Assembly (NCBI GenBank): GCA_029851645.1
Contig: JARKVN010000016.1
Span: 1-38,593 of the forward strand
Length of the DNA: 38,593 nucleotides
Origin: Cellulosilyticum sp.
GTDB lineage: Bacteria; Bacillota; Clostridia; Lachnospirales; Cellulosilyticaceae
Direction: 5' to 3'
In this document: in pieces, positions 26,132 to 36,554 of the stretch
Layout: each line of letters opens with the position of its first letter
How positions within the stretch are numbered: the first letter of the stretch is position 1
Notes under the pieces: model-generated
The model's input: the letters and a program-made list of their open reading frames with translations, nothing else
Told to the model about the DNA's origin: nothing
The model's database searches: none
Translations under genes and position numbers: made by a program

Positions 26132-27145
26132 ATGTTTAGTTTGGGCGATTATGTTGTAAGGTTGTCCTATAAGAAGGATATCCTTTTTCGTATTACCTAT
26201 ATCTCTCCTAATCAGATTGCACGTCTTAAAGGCGTGTCTTATAGAGTGGTAGCAGATGCGCCATTAGCAGATTTGGAATTGGCAGAAAGTATGAGATACA
26301 CCTCTAAAGAAGATCATATTATGAGTGCTATTGAAAGTTCAGTTCAAAGCATTATAAAGAAAAGAGAAGAAGAAAAGAAAGGTAAGCATCCAACGTTTCA
26401 AAAAACAGGGACAGTTCTTCATATTGATGGAGATGCGTATTATTTAAATTTATGCTTAAAATACTACAAGCTATTAGATATTCCTGCAATAGGAGAGCAT
26501 GTAGCAGAAGCAGATCAGCCTAAGAAAATCAAATATTTTCTAGAGAAATACTCTCCAGATATATTGGTTCTAACAGGTCATGATGCTTTAAATAAGACAT
26601 ATAAGAGTATTTATGATGTTAATGAATATAGGAATTCCAGTTATTTTATAGAGGCAGTTAAACGGGCAAGAGCCATTAGACCTAATATGTCTGAGCTTGT
26701 TATTTTTGCTGGAGCCTGTCAGTCTTACTTTGAGGAAATACTTGCAGCAGGTGCTGACTTTGCAGCTTCTCCAGGTCGAGTTCTTATACATGCTTTAGAT
26801 CCAGTTTTTATTGTAGAAAGAATTGCACAGTGTCCATTTTATAAAGTATTACCTCTTGAAGAAGCTTTGGAGTATACCATTACAAAGTTTAAAGGGCTAG
26901 GAGGATATGAAATTTTAGGAAAGTGTAGACGTGGAGGACCTGTAGTAAGTGAAGCAGATAACAAGAAGGAAATAGAGAAGGAGAAAGATATAGACGAAAG
27001 AAAAAGGCTTGTTCCTGAAAAAATGACTAAAGAACAAATAGAAAGAGAACTGGCCAAGCCCTTATTTAAGGACTCAACAAGTGAGTTTGAAAATAAAATG
27101 CAGGCATATCTTAATAAATGTAGACTTATTTCACAGCAAAAATGA
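26132..27145 (+). CDS. yabG: Sporulation peptidase YabG
   Basis: 'GDYVVRLSYKKDILFRI', 'VLHIDGDAYYLNLCLKYYKLL', 'PDILVLTGHDA', 'VIFAGACQSYFEEILAAGADFASSP'-like core. Confidence 0.92.
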   Translation: MFSLGDYVVRLSYKKDILFRITYISPNQIARLKGVSYRVVADAPLADLELAESMRYTSKEDHIMSAIESSVQSIIKKREEEKKGKHPTFQKTGTVLHIDGDAYYLNLCLKYYKLLDIPAIGEHVAEADQPKKIKYFLEKYSPDILVLTGHDALNKTYKSIYDVNEYRNSSYFIEAVKRARAIRPNMSELVIFAGACQSYFEEILAAGADFAASPGRVLIHALDPVFIVERIAQCPFYKVLPLEEALEYTITKFKGLGGYEILGKCRRGGPVVSEADNKKEIEKEKDIDERKRLVPEKMTKEQIERELAKPLFKDSTSEFENKMQAYLNKCRLISQQK

Positions 27146-27273
27146 AAAAATACGTGAGAGGAAAAAGAGTCATAAGATACAAATGATAAGAATATATATA
27201 AGACTAGATAAAGTAAGTCCCATTTTTTAAGGAGCATATATTGGTATATAAGTGTCGTAGGAGGGGGAAAGCA

Positions 27274-28845
27274 ATGTCAGTCGAACTGGTTAAAAAGCCG
27301 ATTACATTAGAAGAAGTGACAAAGAAAGAAAGTGTGCAAGTCATTAAGGAACGAGATCTTATTGTGCCTGATGGAAAGCCAGATTTGCAGTCCGTTGTAG
27401 AGTTAGATGGTAAAGTTTGTATTGATCAAATAGATGTGAGTCAAGATAGAATTATGTATAGAGGTAGAATTGATGTGTGTATTATCTATAGAACGATAGG
27501 CAATCAAAAGTGTCTCTATACAATGAAAGGCTCTATACCAATAGAGGACTTTGTTATTTTAGAAGGTGTAGACAAAGACCAGCGGGTAGATTTTGATTAT
27601 GAAATTGAACATATGAGTTATAACGTTTTAAATGAACGTAAAATTAATGTAAAAGCAATTATGCAACTTACAGTAGCAGCCACAGGTTGTAAAGAAACAA
27701 CAATTATTACGGATATTCAGGCAGATGGTCCATTAGAACTAAAGGAAGAGGCTATTGAAATTGTCAGCTTGTGCCACGAAAAAGAAGATAAGACCATTGT
27801 AAAGGAAGATTTAACAATTGCCTCTTCGAAACCTTGTATTGGAGAAGTGCTTAAGACCTGCCTTCAAATTCAAGATGAACAGATTAAGAGGACTGAAAGT
27901 GAAATTAAATACAATGGTATGATTGAAGTCATTACAATGTATAAAGCTTCAGGAGATGATGATGTTCAGCTGGTCACACATCGTGTACCTTTTGAAGGTA
28001 CGATTGAAGCACCTCAAGATGAAGATGAGATGTATTGGGACTGTAAGCTAACGGTAGAACCTTCTTTTGTGCAGGTAGCACCAGACTATGATGGTGAAGA
28101 CCGTATTATGGAGTGTGAACTGATTGTAGCAGCTAAATACTGTACTTATAATAAATCCATGTATGATACAGTTTCAGATATCTACTGTCCAGGTAAAAAG
28201 GTAACAACAAAAGAGAAAGTACTAGACTATATGAATCTTAAAGACAAAGTGGTAATGGATTTTCCTAAGAAAGAATCTGTGCCTCTAGAGGGGGAATATC
28301 CAGATGGCGTTGAAGTGGTGAGCGCTCAAATTAGGCCAACAATAGAAGAGAAAAGCTTAGAAAATGGTGTCTTAACACTTAGTGGTATGTTAGAAATTAA
28401 ATTATTACTCCTTTATAAGACAGAGGAAGCTAGTGCACTAGACACAGTCATTCATGTGGTTCCTTTTACTCAAGAATTAGAGGTAAGTAGAGTTGAAGGA
28501 AAACCAGTTGTAATGCCTTATGTGGAGGCAAGAGATGTTAATATCTATGCACAAACAAAGAAAGAAGTAGTATTAGAATACCGATTAGAGAGTGCCGCTC
28601 AAATTTATGAGCAAAGTAGACTCAATGTATTAGAAGAAATTGAAATTGAGGATATGACAAAAGAAGAAATGGATGCTTATCCAAGTATGACTGTTTACCA
28701 AGTAAAAAAAGGGGATACGCTTTGGAATCTTGCAAAAAGGTATAATACCACCGTTAAAGATATTCAGGAACTTAATGATTTAGATACACCTGAGAGCTTA
28801 AGAGAAGGACAGAAAATCATTATTCTTAAAAAGATACGATTTTAA
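27274..28845 (+). CDS. SPOCS (DUF3794) and LysM domain protein
   Basis: 'VKERDLIVPDGKPDLQSVVELDG' type SPOCS repeats; C-terminal LysM 'YQVKKGDTLWNLAKRYNTTVKDIQELNDL'. RBS ggaggggg favours ATG 27274. Confidence 0.92.
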   Translation: MSVELVKKPITLEEVTKKESVQVIKERDLIVPDGKPDLQSVVELDGKVCIDQIDVSQDRIMYRGRIDVCIIYRTIGNQKCLYTMKGSIPIEDFVILEGVDKDQRVDFDYEIEHMSYNVLNERKINVKAIMQLTVAATGCKETTIITDIQADGPLELKEEAIEIVSLCHEKEDKTIVKEDLTIASSKPCIGEVLKTCLQIQDEQIKRTESEIKYNGMIEVITMYKASGDDDVQLVTHRVPFEGTIEAPQDEDEMYWDCKLTVEPSFVQVAPDYDGEDRIMECELIVAAKYCTYNKSMYDTVSDIYCPGKKVTTKEKVLDYMNLKDKVVMDFPKKESVPLEGEYPDGVEVVSAQIRPTIEEKSLENGVLTLSGMLEIKLLLLYKTEEASALDTVIHVVPFTQELEVSRVEGKPVVMPYVEARDVNIYAQTKKEVVLEYRLESAAQIYEQSRLNVLEEIEIEDMTKEEMDAYPSMTVYQVKKGDTLWNLAKRYNTTVKDIQELNDLDTPESLREGQKIIILKKIRF

Positions 28846-28856
28846 AATGGTAATAG

Positions 28857-28908
28857 ATGAAGGGGAAGAAGGCCTACTAAATTGTCAGGTAGCCCCTTCT
28901 CTTTTTTT
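28857..28908 (+). terminator. Terminator after the SPOCS-LysM gene
   Basis: GAAGGGG ... CCCCTTCT followed by CTTTTTTT. Confidence 0.65.
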
Positions 28909-29058
28909 GATTAAAAATAAACTATGGGAGAATTAGGATAATATTTAGGAAAAACACAAACGTATATTGTATACAGGAAATGCATTCTAATTGACTTTAT
29001 AATTTAAGTGAGTTTATAATAATAATAAATAGACCATTTATATTAAGGGAGCAAGAAG

Positions 29059-29991
29059 ATGAACTCAATCATATTAAAAGGAAGGGCGAAGATTAATTTA
29101 ACACTTGATGTCGTTGGAAAAAGAGAAAATGGTTATCATGACTTAGAGATGATTATGCAGACGATTAATTTGTATGATACCATCTACATTCGTAAGACAA
29201 AAGTGCCTGGTGTTAGATTAAAAGCGAATTTCTCATGGCTTCCGACAAATGATAAAAATATTGCATATCGTGCGGCAGAGCTTTTCTTCCAAGAGTCAGG
29301 AATTCATGGAGGTGTTGCTATTGAGATTACCAAACGAATTCCAGTAGCAGCAGGTCTTGCTGGTGGAAGTACTGATGCAGCAGCAACTTTAGTTGGGTTA
29401 AATAGAATCTATGAAACACATTATTCCAAAAAAAAGCTTATGGAGATGGGACTTAAATTAGGAGCTGACGTGCCATTTTGTATTGCAAGAGGTACAATGT
29501 TAGCAGAAGGGATTGGTGAGATTTTAACACCACTTAACCCTATGCCTTATACCTATGTGGTATTGGTTAAGCCACCAATTAGTGTATCTACAGCAACAGT
29601 ATATAAGAACTTAAATATAAGTCAGATTAAACATCATCCAGATACTCAAACAGTTATTAAAGCGCTAGAGGAAGGCAATGTGCAAAAGATAGCAAACCAT
29701 ATGGCAAACGTGTTAGAAGAAGTAACCATTCCAATGCACACAGAGATAGAAACGATTAAACAAAACTTGATGAAACATGGTGCTATAGGAGCTATGATGA
29801 GCGGAAGTGGTTCTACAGTATTTGGACTTTTTGATACGAAAGAAGCAGCAAGTAAAGCTGCAAGATATTTTAAAGTACAACATAATATAAGAGAAGTATA
29901 TGTAACAACAACCTACTCACCTATTATAAGAAGGGCATGGGATAAAAGGCAAAAAAATGGATTAAGAAGAAGAGGGGTTAAAGGATGTTAG
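29059..29991 (+). CDS. ispE: 4-diphosphocytidyl-2-C-methyl-D-erythritol kinase
   Basis: 'RAKINLTLDVVGKRENGYHDLEMIMQTI', GHMP motif 'PVAAGLAGGSTDAAATL', 'MMSGSGSTVFGLF'. Confidence 0.95.
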   Translation: MNSIILKGRAKINLTLDVVGKRENGYHDLEMIMQTINLYDTIYIRKTKVPGVRLKANFSWLPTNDKNIAYRAAELFFQESGIHGGVAIEITKRIPVAAGLAGGSTDAAATLVGLNRIYETHYSKKKLMEMGLKLGADVPFCIARGTMLAEGIGEILTPLNPMPYTYVVLVKPPISVSTATVYKNLNISQIKHHPDTQTVIKALEEGNVQKIANHMANVLEEVTIPMHTEIETIKQNLMKHGAIGAMMSGSGSTVFGLFDTKEAASKAARYFKVQHNIREVYVTTTYSPIIRRAWDKRQKNGLRRRGVKGC

Positions 29992-30665
29992 AAGATACTT
30001 ATAATATGAAGATAAATGAATATCTGCCTCTAAGAGATATTGTTTTTCAAACACTTAGAAATGCCATTATTACAGGAGAACTCCAACCAGGAGAGAGATT
30101 AATGGAGACACAACTTGCGGAAAGGTTAGGTGTAAGTAGAACCCCTATTAGGGAGGCTATTCGCAAGTTAGAACTTGAAGGACTTGTTATTATGGTACCA
30201 CGTAAAGGGGCCCAGGTAGCACAATTTACAGAGAAAGATATTCAAGATGTATTAGAAGTACGAGCAGCACTAGAGTCATTAGCGGCTAAGTTAGCGTGTA
30301 ATCGTATGGATGATAGGTCGTTTCTTAAGTTACAACTGGCTATTGCAGAGTATAGCTATGCCGCTAAGAATAAAGATTTAGAAGCGATGATTGAGAAAGA
30401 TGTAGAGTTTCATGATATCATCTGTAATGCCACGCAAAATGATAAACTCATTCAGATTTTTACGAATTTAAAAGAGCAAGTGAATCGCTATCGTATTACT
30501 TACCTTAAAAATGTAGAAGAGAGTGAAACAGTAGAAGCAGAGCATCTAGCGATTTTAGAGGCACTTAAGAATAAGAATGAAGAAGTGGCAGGAAATCTGG
30601 CATCTAAACATATTCATACACAATTTCATACGATTACGGACTATGTAAAAAGTCAATGTCGCTAG
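29985..30665 (+). CDS. GntR family (FadR-type) transcriptional regulator
   Basis: 'GELQPGERLMETQLAERLGVSRTPIREAIRKLELEGLV' HTH; FCD domain. Overlaps the ispE 3' end. Confidence 0.93.
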   Translation: MLEDTYNMKINEYLPLRDIVFQTLRNAIITGELQPGERLMETQLAERLGVSRTPIREAIRKLELEGLVIMVPRKGAQVAQFTEKDIQDVLEVRAALESLAAKLACNRMDDRSFLKLQLAIAEYSYAAKNKDLEAMIEKDVEFHDIICNATQNDKLIQIFTNLKEQVNRYRITYLKNVEESETVEAEHLAILEALKNKNEEVAGNLASKHIHTQFHTITDYVKSQCR

Positions 30666-30675
30666 AGTTTAAAAC

Positions 30676-30722
30676 AAATCCTAAGAGAAGGCCCAAAGGG
30701 GGATTCTTAGGATTTTTATTTT
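30676..30722 (+). terminator. Terminator after the GntR gene
   Basis: AAATCCTAAGA / TCTTAGGATTT, perfect 11 bp, then TTATTTTT. Confidence 0.75.
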
Positions 30723-30802
30723 TATTATAGTGGTCAGTAAAAAAAAATAATGTTAAAATAAACACAATGAAAGATATGCATTAAAATTTATAGGAGGAAA
30801 AT

Positions 30803-32527
30803 ATGATGAATTTTGAAGAAAGCTATAAAGCTTGGCTCCAAAGCAGTAAGATTGATGAAGAAACAAAAGAGGAGTTAAGAGGTCTTACTGACACAAAAGA
30901 AATAGAAGATAGATTTTATAAAAATTTAGAGTTTGGTACAGGTGGACTTAGGGGAAAAATTGCTGCTGGAACTAACCGTATGAATACATATACAGTAGGT
31001 AAAGCAACACAGGGACTTGCAACTTACCTTGTTAAAAACTTTGAAAATCCAAGTGCAGCTATTGCATATGATTCAAGAAATTTCTCAGATGTTTTTGCTG
31101 AAACAGCTGCAAGAGTCTTAGCAGCTAATGGAGTGAAAGTATACTTATTTGAAAGTCTTCGCCCAACACCAATGCTTTCATTTACAGTAAGACACTTAAA
31201 AGCACAAGCAGGTATCGTTTTAACAGCTTCTCACAACCCTAAAGAATATAATGGATACAAGGTGTATGGTAGTGATGGTGGACAAGTTACAGATTATGCA
31301 GCTAACGAAATATTAGGCTATATTAATAACATAGATTTATTTAATGATGTAAAAATGATGAGTAAAGAAGAAGCATTAGAAAAAGGACTCATCGAATACA
31401 TTGGTGAGGCAGTAGATACTGCTTACTATGAACAAGTAGAGACTCTCGTAGTGAATAAAGAGATGGTTAAAGCCCATGCTTCAGAGCTTAACATTATTTA
31501 TACACCAATTCATGGTAGTGGTAATATTCCTGTTAGAAGTATGTTAAAGCGTTTAGGGTATACCAATGTACATGTTGTAAAAGAGCAAGAATTACCAGAT
31601 GGAAATTTCCCAACTGCGCCTTATCCAAATCCAGAAGCAGCACAAGTATTTGAACTTGCTATTGAAATGGCAAAAGAGGTACCAGCTGATTTAATTTTTG
31701 GAACAGATCCAGACTGCGATAGAATTGGTGTTGTTGTAAAAGAAGATAATGGGCAGTATAAGGTTTTAACAGGAAATCAAGTAGGGGTTCTTCTTTGTGA
31801 GTACATGCTTAATGCAAGAAAAGAAGCAGGTGTACTGAGCAAAAAAGACACACTTATTAAAACTATTGTAACTACAGAAATGGCTGCAAGGGTAGCTGAA
31901 AGCTATGATGCACAGATTATGAATGTTCTTACAGGGTTCAAATATATTGGTGAGAAAATCGAACAATTCGAGCAAACAGGTTCTAATAACTTTATTTTAG
32001 GATTTGAAGAAAGCTATGGTTATTTATCAGGTGGTTTTGTAAGAGATAAAGATGCAGTTATTGCATCCGTACTGATTGCTGAAATGGCACTTTACTATAA
32101 AACACAAGGTAAAAACTTAGCTCAAGCACTTCATGACTTATTTGAAAAATATGGTTACTATCAAGAAAGTCTCATTTCTATTACCATGGAAGGTAAGGAT
32201 GGTCAAGAGCAGATTGCAGCTATGATTGCAAATCTTAGAGAAAATATGCCAGAAGCAGTAGGTGGTGTTAAAGTTGCTGTTTCAGAGGACTACAAACTTT
32301 CTAAACATGTAGATTATATGGCAAATACATCTGAAGTGATTGATTTACCAAAATCAAATGTACTTAAATTTGTTCTTGAAGATAAGAGCTGGTTTGTTGT
32401 ACGTCCATCAGGAACAGAACCAAAAGTTAAAATTTATGCTTCTGTAGTAGGAGGAAGTTTAGAAGACGCAGAAAGTAAATGTGATACTTTTGTTAAAGCA
32501 ATTAAAGAACTTCTAAACGTTAAATAA
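30803..32527 (+). CDS. Phospho-sugar mutase (phosphoglucomutase/phosphomannomutase)
   Basis: 'FGTGGLRGKIAAGTNRMN', catalytic 'TASHNPKEYNGYKVYG', 'GTDPDCDRIG', 'RPSGTEPKVKIY'. Confidence 0.95.
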   Translation: MMNFEESYKAWLQSSKIDEETKEELRGLTDTKEIEDRFYKNLEFGTGGLRGKIAAGTNRMNTYTVGKATQGLATYLVKNFENPSAAIAYDSRNFSDVFAETAARVLAANGVKVYLFESLRPTPMLSFTVRHLKAQAGIVLTASHNPKEYNGYKVYGSDGGQVTDYAANEILGYINNIDLFNDVKMMSKEEALEKGLIEYIGEAVDTAYYEQVETLVVNKEMVKAHASELNIIYTPIHGSGNIPVRSMLKRLGYTNVHVVKEQELPDGNFPTAPYPNPEAAQVFELAIEMAKEVPADLIFGTDPDCDRIGVVVKEDNGQYKVLTGNQVGVLLCEYMLNARKEAGVLSKKDTLIKTIVTTEMAARVAESYDAQIMNVLTGFKYIGEKIEQFEQTGSNNFILGFEESYGYLSGGFVRDKDAVIASVLIAEMALYYKTQGKNLAQALHDLFEKYGYYQESLISITMEGKDGQEQIAAMIANLRENMPEAVGGVKVAVSEDYKLSKHVDYMANTSEVIDLPKSNVLKFVLEDKSWFVVRPSGTEPKVKIYASVVGGSLEDAESKCDTFVKAIKELLNVK

Positions 32528-32549
32528 ATGACTACTAGTGCCTAATGAT

Positions 32550-32592
32550 AAAAACACATCGTATAATTTAGGTTGTATGATGTGTTTTTAGT
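32550..32592 (+). terminator. Terminator after the phosphosugar mutase gene
   Basis: AAAAACACATCGTATAA / TTGTATGATGTGTTTTT. Confidence 0.75.
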
Positions 32593-32639
32593 ATGTGGTG
32601 ACAAAAACTAGATAGGAAGGTATAAAAAAGGTTAGGGCA

Positions 32640-34163
32640 ATGAAAAGAACACTAGAAATGTATTATACAACAGATACACATGGATATCTTTTTCCAACAG
32701 ATTATGTCAGTCAAGCAGAAAAGAATATGGGCGTATTAAGCTGTATTAAAGAATATAAGAAAGATGGTAACACACTTATTCTGGATGCAGGAGATACAAT
32801 CCAAGGTTCAGCTTTTGTAAAATATATGTGGGAAAAAGATAAAGAGGGATGTACGATTACAGATGTTTTTAATGATGGGGGATATGATTATATAACACTT
32901 GGAAATCATGATTTTAATTATGGTTATAAAGGTATGTCTCGTTACCTTAAGCGTTTAAATGCACAGTGTGTTGTAGCTAACGTTGTAGACCATACAGGTG
33001 AATTGAACATAAAGCCTTACGTGATTCATACTTTAGAAAATGGGCTTAAAGTAGGTATCGTAGGAATTGTTACAGACTATGTAACACTTTGGGAGAAACC
33101 AGAACATCTTACGAACTTTGAGATTTTAGATACTTTTTCATCAGCTCAGCAGGCATTTGAAGAAATTAAAGGTCAATGTGATGTAACTGTATGCCTTTAT
33201 CATGGGGGTTTTGAGTGTGACCTTCAAACAGGAAAGAAATTAGCTAAGGGAAAAGAAAACGTAGGCTATCGTATTTGTAAAGAACTTGACTTTGATGTGC
33301 TATTAACAGGGCATCAACACATGCCCGTAGAGGGAAGGATGCTTTTTGGAACTTATACCATGCAACTGATTCCTAATGCTCAGAAGTATGGCTATGTAAA
33401 AATTGAGGTAGATGAAAGTGGAACGTTAGAAATTACTTCGGAAAGTGTAACACCCAAGGCTATTAGCATGAGTGAAGTACCTGAAAAATGGGCAAAGATG
33501 CAGGAGGATGTGCAAGCCTGGTTAGATATGAAATTAGGTGGTTTCACAGAAGAAATTCCTGCTTTAAATAAGCTTGAAATAGCAGTCAATGGTTCAAGGC
33601 TTGCCGATTTTTTTAATCAAATTCAGTTAGAGCATACAGGAGCAGATTTTAGTTGTATCAGTCTTGGTAATAATCCAGTAGGCTTTGGCAAAGAAGTAAC
33701 AACAAGAGATGTTGTGGCAGCCTATCAATTTCCTAACACAATTAAAGTCTTAGAAGTAGATGAATCAGTACTGCGTCAGGCTCTTGAACGTTGTGCAGAA
33801 TACTTTACACTGAAAGAGGGTAAGATTGTCATTTCAGAATGTTTCTTAAGTCCTAAAGTAGAGCATTATAATTACGATTACTTTGCAGGATTTAGTTATA
33901 CATTTGATATCTCAAAGCCAGTTGGGCAAAGAGTAGTAGAGATTAGAGTAAATGGGAAACCTCTTGGTGATAAGAAATACACATTAGCCATGAGTGATTA
34001 TAGAGCAACAGGAACAGGTGGCTATGCATGCTATAAAAACTGCCCAGTTGTGAGAGAATATGCTGTAGATATTCAGGAATTAGCTATTGAATATATTAAA
34101 GCCCATCAAGAAGTTCAAATTATGGCTAAACCTGGTTTTAAAATAGTTCTAAAAAAGTTTTGA
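32640..34163 (+). CDS. 5'-nucleotidase/metallophosphatase family protein
   Basis: 'YTTDTHGYLFP', 'LDAGDTIQGSAFV', 'TLGNHDFNYG', 'LLTGHQHMP', C-terminal 5'-nucleotidase domain. Confidence 0.93.
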   Translation: MKRTLEMYYTTDTHGYLFPTDYVSQAEKNMGVLSCIKEYKKDGNTLILDAGDTIQGSAFVKYMWEKDKEGCTITDVFNDGGYDYITLGNHDFNYGYKGMSRYLKRLNAQCVVANVVDHTGELNIKPYVIHTLENGLKVGIVGIVTDYVTLWEKPEHLTNFEILDTFSSAQQAFEEIKGQCDVTVCLYHGGFECDLQTGKKLAKGKENVGYRICKELDFDVLLTGHQHMPVEGRMLFGTYTMQLIPNAQKYGYVKIEVDESGTLEITSESVTPKAISMSEVPEKWAKMQEDVQAWLDMKLGGFTEEIPALNKLEIAVNGSRLADFFNQIQLEHTGADFSCISLGNNPVGFGKEVTTRDVVAAYQFPNTIKVLEVDESVLRQALERCAEYFTLKEGKIVISECFLSPKVEHYNYDYFAGFSYTFDISKPVGQRVVEIRVNGKPLGDKKYTLAMSDYRATGTGGYACYKNCPVVREYAVDIQELAIEYIKAHQEVQIMAKPGFKIVLKKF

Positions 34164-34188
34164 CAAATTAAAAGATAGAGGTTATACT
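34160..34188 (+). promoter_or_regulatory. Promoter for the T-box/trpXYZ operon
   Basis: TTGACA (34160-34165), 17 nt, TATACT (34183-34188); the -35 overlaps the stop codon of the upstream gene. Confidence 0.75.
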
Positions 34189-34224
34189 ATGTAACAAGTT
34201 AATATTTTAGAGAAATAAATTAAA

Positions 34225-34493
34225 CCGTTGATGGGGAGATAAAACTATTAGCGCACTCAAAGCGAGTTAGGGGTGGTGAAAGCCTAGCAGAAAGCGAGAT
34301 AGACAAATGGACCCCTGAGGGTTAGGTGAAAAGGCGTAAGCTCTAGTATCCTATACCGCAAGGCCAGCGTTATCATAGGTCAAGAATGTGATGGCATTCT
34401 TAAGTAGAGGTGAGTCTAAGTTTTATTGGGCTAATCAAGGTGGTACCGCAGAGCATATGCATCTGTCCTTGGCATAAGGACAGGTGCTTTTTT
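34225..34493 (+). ncRNA. T-box leader, likely tRNA-Trp specific
   Basis: T-box sequence AAGGTGGTACCGC (34437-34449). Stem I base GGGG (34233-34236)/CCCC (34312-34315) with TGG-A specifier candidate at 34308-34311. Terminator GCATCTGTCCTT/AAGGACAGGTGC + T6. Confidence 0.9.
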
Positions 34494-34585
34494 ATTTCTC
34501 ATAATACTCACCTTCTAAAAAATTTTTATACAAGATAGCAAGGTGAAGTTAAAAATTTAAAGATGAGCACATGGGAGGATATGAA

Positions 34586-35563
34586 ATGAAAAAAGGATTA
34601 GCATTTTTATTAACAATTATGATGACAGGATTATCAGTAGGATGTGGAAGTAGTGCACCTAAAGAAGAAGGAGGAAGCGAAGGCTTAAAAAAAGTTGCAA
34701 TCGTACAATACGTAGAGCATCCTAGTTTAGATACGATTCGTGAAAGCACTATTGCTGCTTTAGCGGAAGCAGGTTATGTAGAGGGACAGAATATAACTAT
34801 TGACTATGCCAATGCACAGGCTGACCAATCTAACTTAAATACGATTGCTAGCAAATTCGTTGGTGATAATGTAGATTTAATTATTGCCATTGCGACACCA
34901 GCAGCACAATCTATGGCAGCAGCAACAAGTGAGATACCTATTGTATTTTCAGCTGTAACAGATCCAATAAGTGCTAAGTTAGTAGATAATTTAGACAGCC
35001 CTTCTGGAAATGTGACAGGTACTTCAGATTTAATTCCTGTAGACCAAGTTTTTGAACTTTGTAAAGAACTTACACCAGATGTTAATAAAATGGGCTTTTT
35101 ATATACAGCAAGTGAAGTGAATTCACAATCTGTTATTGAAGAGGCAAAATTAATAGCAGCAGACTATGGATTTACTTTTGAAGAAGTAACTGTAACAAAT
35201 AGTTCAGAACTTCAACAAGCAGCAGAACTTTTAGCAGGAAAAGTAGATGCGATTTACACGCCAATTGATAATGGGATTGCATCAGCTATGCCAATATTAT
35301 CAGAAGTAGGTAAAAATGCGGGTATTCCAGTTTATGTAGGTGCTGATTCTATGGTAATTGATGGGGGCTATGCAACAGTAGGTATTAATTATGAAGATTT
35401 AGGAGCTAAAACAGCAGAAATGGCAGCAGATATTTTAGGTGGTAAAGCAGTAAGTGAAGTACCTGTTGCAACACTTGACAATTTCTATAAAGTAATTAAT
35501 AAGACAACAGCAACTGCAATTGGTGCACCAGCGGCAGTTGAAGGTGCTACCATTGTGAAATAA
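34586..35563 (+). CDS. trpX: ABC transporter substrate-binding lipoprotein (TrpX family)
   Basis: Lipobox 'LSVGCGS'; 'VAIVQYVEHPSLDTIRESTIAALAEAGYVEGQNI...'; T-box leader. RBS ggagg favours ATG 34586. Confidence 0.88.
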   Translation: MKKGLAFLLTIMMTGLSVGCGSSAPKEEGGSEGLKKVAIVQYVEHPSLDTIRESTIAALAEAGYVEGQNITIDYANAQADQSNLNTIASKFVGDNVDLIIAIATPAAQSMAAATSEIPIVFSAVTDPISAKLVDNLDSPSGNVTGTSDLIPVDQVFELCKELTPDVNKMGFLYTASEVNSQSVIEEAKLIAADYGFTFEEVTVTNSSELQQAAELLAGKVDAIYTPIDNGIASAMPILSEVGKNAGIPVYVGADSMVIDGGYATVGINYEDLGAKTAEMAADILGGKAVSEVPVATLDNFYKVINKTTATAIGAPAAVEGATIVK

Positions 35564-35624
35564 TATTTATAAATCATTAGCATAGCTTTTCGGCCATGAC
35601 TTTAATATATTAGGAGGAAGTCAT

Positions 35625-36554
35625 ATGAATATGACATTGATTCTATCAGCAATAGAGCTAGGGTTATTTTATACTCTGCTGACTTTGGGACTATTTATAT
35701 CTTATAGAATATTAGATATACCAGACTTAACAGTAGATGGAAGCTTTACTTTAGGGGCAGCTGTGGCAGTTATTTTAACAATTTCAGGATACCCTATTGC
35801 TGCCATTTTTGGTGCAGCTCTCGCAGGCATTTTAGCAGGTATAGTAACAGCGACATTACAGACTAAACTAAAAGTTCAACCTATCTTAGCGGGTATTCTA
35901 ACTATGACAGCTTTATATTCTATTAATATTATGGTCATGGGAGATAAAGCTAATATTTCTTTATTAGGTGTAGAAACACTTTTTACAAAAATGAAAACAC
36001 TTATAGGGGGCAGTCAATCTGGACTTATACTAGGCGTGGGGATTGTACTCATTACTTGTATTTTACTAGTCATATTCTTATACACTAAATTAGGCCTGTC
36101 TATTCGTGCAACGGGTGATAATGAGGAGATGGTACGTTCTTCTTCTATCAATGTAGATTTAATGAAAATTATTGGGTTAGCTATTGCGAATGGTCTAGTA
36201 GCGATATCGGGAGCCCTCATTGCACAGAAGCAATCTTTTGCAGATGTGAGCATGGGAACAGGAATGGTTGTTATTGGGATAGCTTCACTTATTATAGGGG
36301 AAGTCATTGTAGATATCTTTGTAAAACAAAGAGGAATCAAAAGTAACATACTTGCAGCCGTTTTAGGTTCTATCATTTACCGACTCATTATTTCAGCAGC
36401 TCTATCTGTAAATATTTCAGCAACTAGTATGAAGCTTGTTTCAGCAATTATTGTTGTAGGTGCTATTTCGTACCCTACTATTAAATCAAGTATTCAAACT
36501 AGGATAAGTCAAGCTCAGAGACAAAAAGGAGGGTTAAGTGATGTTAGAAATTAA
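35625..36554 (+). CDS. trpY: ABC transporter permease (TrpY-like)
   Basis: Branched-chain-type permease hydrophobicity; 'ISYRILDIPDLTVDGSFTLGAAV'. Confidence 0.88.
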   Translation: MNMTLILSAIELGLFYTLLTLGLFISYRILDIPDLTVDGSFTLGAAVAVILTISGYPIAAIFGAALAGILAGIVTATLQTKLKVQPILAGILTMTALYSINIMVMGDKANISLLGVETLFTKMKTLIGGSQSGLILGVGIVLITCILLVIFLYTKLGLSIRATGDNEEMVRSSSINVDLMKIIGLAIANGLVAISGALIAQKQSFADVSMGTGMVVIGIASLIIGEVIVDIFVKQRGIKSNILAAVLGSIIYRLIISAALSVNISATSMKLVSAIIVVGAISYPTIKSSIQTRISQAQRQKGGLSDVRN

